Assembly: GCF_910591885.1 (NCBI RefSeq)
Contig: NC_063271.1
Coordinates: 20,103,334-20,167,333 of the forward strand
DNA from: Bombus terrestris
Taxonomy: Eukaryota; Arthropoda; Insecta; Hymenoptera; Apidae
Length of the DNA: 64,000 bases
Direction: 5' to 3'
The notes beneath the pieces are model-generated. The model made no database searches. It saw nothing but the letters and a program-made list of their open reading frames with translations, and had not been told where the DNA came from. A program made the position numbers and the translations under genes. Positions 61,313 to 64,000 of this stretch are shown piece after piece (positions within the stretch are counted from its first letter, which is position 1; each line of letters starts with the position of its first letter).

Positions 61313-63618
61313 TCGTATAACGTTATATACTATTACTACATAACGTATAACGTTATATACTATTACTATATAACGTATAACGTTATTTACTATTACGTAA
61401 TAACGTATAACGTTATATAGTATTGCCATATCACGTATAACGTTGTATATTATTACGTACTAACGTATAACGTTATATACTATTACTATATAACGTATAA
61501 CGATATATACTATTCCGTACTATCGTATAACGTTATATACTATTACTATATAACGCATAACGTTATATACTATTACTATATAACGTATACCGTTATATAC
61601 TATTACTATATAACGCATAACGTTATATAATATTACTATATAACGTATAACGTTATATACTATTACTATATAACGTATAACGTTATATACTATTACTATA
61701 TAACGTATAACGTTATATACTATTACTATATAACGTATAACGTTATATACTATTACTATATAACGTATAACGTTATATACTATTACTATATAACGTATAA
61801 CGTTATATACTATTACCATATAACGTATAACGTTATATACTATTACTATATAACGTATAACGTTATATACTATTACTATATAACGTATAACGATATATAC
61901 TATACCGTATTAACGTATAACGTTATATACTATTACTATATAACGCATAACGTTATATAGTAATAGTATATAACGTTATGCGTTATATACTATTACTATA
62001 TAACGTATAACGATATATACTATTCCGTACTATCGTATAACGTTATATACTATTACTATATAACGTATATCGTTATATACTATTACTATATAACGCATAA
62101 CGTTATATAATATTACTATATAACGTATAACGTTATATACTATTACTATATAATGTATAACGTTATATACTATTACTATATAACGTATAACGTTATATAC
62201 TATTACTATATAACGTATAACGTTATATACTATTACGTAATAACGTATAACGTTATATACTATTACTATATAACGTATAACGATATATACTATTCCGTAC
62301 TATCGTATAACGTTATATACTATTACTATATAACGTATAACGTTATATACTATTACGTAATAACGTATAACGTTATATAGTATTGCCATATCACGTATAA
62401 CGTTATATACTATTATTATATAACGTATAACGTTATATACTATTACTATATAACGTATAACGTTATATACTATTACTATATAATGTATAACGTTATATAC
62501 TATTACTATATAACGTATAACGTTATATACTATTACTATATAACGTATAACGTTATATACTATTACGTAATAACGTATAACGTTATATACTATTACTATA
62601 TAACGCATAACGATATATACTATTCGGTACTATCGTATAACGTTATATACTATTACTATATAACGTATAACGTTATATACTATTACGTAATAACGCATAA
62701 CGTTATATAATATTACTATATAACGTATAACGTTATATACTATTACTATATAACGTATAACGTTATATACTATTACTATATAACGTATAACGTTATATAA
62801 TATTACTACATAACGTATAACGTTATATACTATTACTATATAACGTATAACGTTATATACTGTTACTATATAACGCATAACGTTATATAATATTACTATA
62901 TAACGTATAACGTTATATACTATTACTATATCGTATAACGTTATATACTATTACTATATAACGTATAACGTTATATACTATTACTATATAACGTATAACG
63001 TTATATACTATTACGTAATAACGTATAACGTTATATAGTATTGCCATATCACGTATAACGTTGTATACTATTACGTACTAACGTATAACGTTATATACTA
63101 TTACTATATAACGTATAACGATATATACTATTACGTACTATCGTATAACGTTATATACTATTAGTATATAACGCATAACGTTATATACTATTACTATATA
63201 ACGTATAACGTTATATACTATTACTATATAACGTATAACGTTATGTATTATTACTATATAACGTATACCGTTATATACTATCACTACATAACGTATAACG
63301 TTATATACTATTACTATATAACGTATAACGTTATATACTATTACTATATAACGTATAACGTTATATACTATTACTATATAACGCATAACGTTATATACTA
63401 TTACTATATAACGTATATCGTTATATACTATTACTATATAACGCATAACGTTATATAATATTACTATATAACGTATAACGTTATATACTATTACTATATA
63501 ATGTATAACGTTATATACTATTACTATATAACGTATAACGTTATATACTATTACTATATAACGTATAACGTTATATACTATTACTATATAACGTATAACG
63601 TTATATACTATTACTATA
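61313..63618 (+). repeat. Long-range copy of 20036-22401 (offset 41277)
   Basis: 28-bp monomers at 61313 and 62931 correspond to 20036 and 21654 at exactly 41277 bp. Shared private markers include TTACCATATAACG (20536 = 61813), the reversed CGTTATGCG (20697 = 61974), CTATTCGGTACTATCG (21347 = 62624) and CTACATAACG (21528 = 62805). The match begins before this unit, near 60.9 kb (19.6 kb). A 60-bp (two-monomer) difference precedes 63619 (= 22402). A partial copy at offset 8540 lies at 28576-30129. Confidence 0.9.
61950..61982 (-). repeat. Inverted loop at 61960-61966 with CGTTATGCG at 61974
   Basis: Same state as 29223-29245. The otherwise closer copy at 20683 has the loop in normal orientation. 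Confidence 0.9.
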
Positions 63619-64000
63619 TCGTATAACGTTATATACTATTACTATATAACGTATACCGTTATATACTATTACTATATAACGCATAACGTTATATAATATT
63701 ACTATATAACGTATAACGTTATATACTATTACGTAATAACGTATAACGTTATATAGTATTGCCATATCACGTACAACGTTGTATATTATTACGTACTAAC
63801 GTATAACATTATATACTATTACTATATAACGTATAACGATATATACTATTATGTACTATCGTATAACGTTATATACTATTACTATATAACGCATAACGTT
63901 ATATACTATTACTATATAACGTATAACGTTATATACTATTACTATATAACGCATAACGTTATATAATATTACTATATAACGTATAACGTTATATACTATT
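63619..64000 (+). repeat. Start of a further family-2 unit, cut by the window end
   Basis: Begins with the family-2 start series (28-bp monomer, TATACCG, CGCATAACG with TATAATATTAC, ACGTAA, TAGTATTGCCATA, GTACAACGTTGTATATT) as at 22402. One private change, ATAACATTATA, lies near 63807. The array continues past the window. Confidence 0.88.

Larger units (their letters stand above)
55413..61673 (+). repeat. 6428-bp tandem duplication, copy 2
   Basis: Counterpart of 48985-55260. It retains TTATTTACTATTACG at 56049 where copy 1 has TTATATACTATTACG, so the change is private to copy 1. It lacks the 15-bp insertion and the flipped loops at 49359, 51305 and 53269, but has its own flipped loop at 60282. 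Confidence 0.92.
1471..63646 (+). repeat. 45 short (28-bp) monomers used as register markers
   Basis: In these monomers the start TAACG is shortened to TCG by loss of AA, giving the junction CTATATCGTATAACG. Starts: 1471, 1769, 3387, 3565, 6293, 6591, 7218, 9436, 10124, 12282, 12820, 13328, 14046, 15484, 15992, 17430, 19048, 20036, 21654, 22402, 26120, 27108, 28576, 30164, 31482, 34060, 35048, 38046, 39124, 40982, 42210, 43678, 44966, 46824, 48052, 49520, 50808, 51676, 54900, 55948, 57236, 58104, 61313, 62931, 63619. Successive spacings are multiples of 30 minus 2, with the few exceptions explained by the listed indels. One origin followed by spread in higher-order units explains this better than 45 independent deletions. 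The same spacings recur (1288 then 868; 1228 then 1468; 1618), which exposes the segmental duplications. Confidence 0.93.
1..64000 (+). repeat. 30-bp AT-rich satellite array filling the whole window
   Basis: Every part of the window reads as a head-to-tail ~30-bp monomer. Register is kept at exactly 30 bp except for 45 monomers of 28 bp, one 1-bp deletion (near 6850), two 1-bp insertions (near 51710 and 58138) and one 15-bp half-monomer insertion (51781-51795). These shifts account for every phase change I tracked between successive 28-bp monomers. The canonical monomer has 6 G/C in 30 bases, four C and two G, with both G in CpG. No unique sequence, mobile element, tRNA, rRNA or gene interrupts it. 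Overall polarity never switches; only one- or two-monomer inversions occur. The architecture is that of eukaryotic satellite DNA; which genome and which chromosomal domain cannot be read from it. Confidence 0.98.

Noticed and set aside
1..64000. CRISPR array, suggested by ~30-bp direct repeats
   Set aside because: The repeats are contiguous with no unique spacers, and there is no leader or cas gene.
1..64000. TATA-box promoters (TATATAA once per monomer)
   Set aside because: The motif follows from the repeat composition and occurs about 2,000 times; no downstream gene exists. Satellite transcription is possible but not shown by sequence.
1..64000. Rho-independent terminators, suggested by regular hairpins
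   Set aside because: Stems are AT-rich, present in every monomer, and lack a GC-rich stem with a T run next to a gene.
1..64000. CENP-B box or telomeric repeat
   Set aside because: No CGGG-containing box and no G-rich telomere-like unit is present; G is rare on the + strand.
1..64000. Replication origin made of AT-rich iterons
   Set aside because: Iteron arrays at plasmid or phage origins span tens to hundreds of bases beside a rep gene. A 64-kb array without genes does not fit, though eukaryotic origin activity cannot be excluded.

Overview
The window is one uninterrupted satellite DNA array. From base 1 to base 64000 it is built from a ~30-bp, about 80% A+T monomer in a single overall orientation, roughly 2,136 monomers by length arithmetic. 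Both ends run off the window, so no array boundary is visible. I found no protein-coding gene, rRNA, tRNA, transposon or CRISPR array. The open frames that exist follow from a stop-poor repeat whose length is divisible by three. The organism cannot be named from this sequence. A long, gene-free array with nested higher-order repeats is typical of eukaryotic constitutive heterochromatin (centromeric, pericentromeric or subtelomeric). That placement is inference from architecture.

Monomer (numbered from TAACG): CpG at 4-5 and 11-12, a perfect 12-bp palindrome TATAACGTTATA at 6-17, and a second dyad with arms ACGTTATATA (10-19) and TATATAACGT (27-30 plus 1-6 of the next monomer) around a 7-nt loop CTATTAC (20-26). 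A limited set of variant monomers (CGCATAACG; TATAATATTAC; TATATCG; TATACCG; CGATATATAC with CCGTAC or CCGTAT; ACGTAA; TAGTATTGCCATA; TAATG; a 28-bp form lacking AA at monomer positions 2-3) recurs in fixed orders and marks higher-order structure.

Layout. 1-15991: family-1 higher-order repeats with nested tandem duplications of 4822 bp (1-1815 = 4823-6637), 2846 bp (7580-9973 = 10426-12819) and 718 bp (about 12960-13811 = 13678-14529). 15992-39721: family-2 repeats with long units starting at 15992, 22402 and 30164 (6.4, 7.8 and about 8 kb), containing duplications of 690, 1078, 3986, 7940 and 8540 bp. 39722-51497: a complete 5842-bp tandem duplication joining family-1 and family-2 segments. 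48985-61673: an overlapping 6428-bp tandem duplication. 61313-63618: a copy of 20036-22401, 41277 bp away. 63619-64000: start of another unit.

The most interesting feature is a set of about two dozen sites, all at or after 19.8 kb, where the short loop, or one to two whole monomers, is inverted. Several differ in orientation between otherwise near-identical duplicated copies, so the flips probably happened after the duplications. This fits hairpin or cruciform-mediated micro-inversion or template switching, but an assembly or consensus artefact must be excluded.
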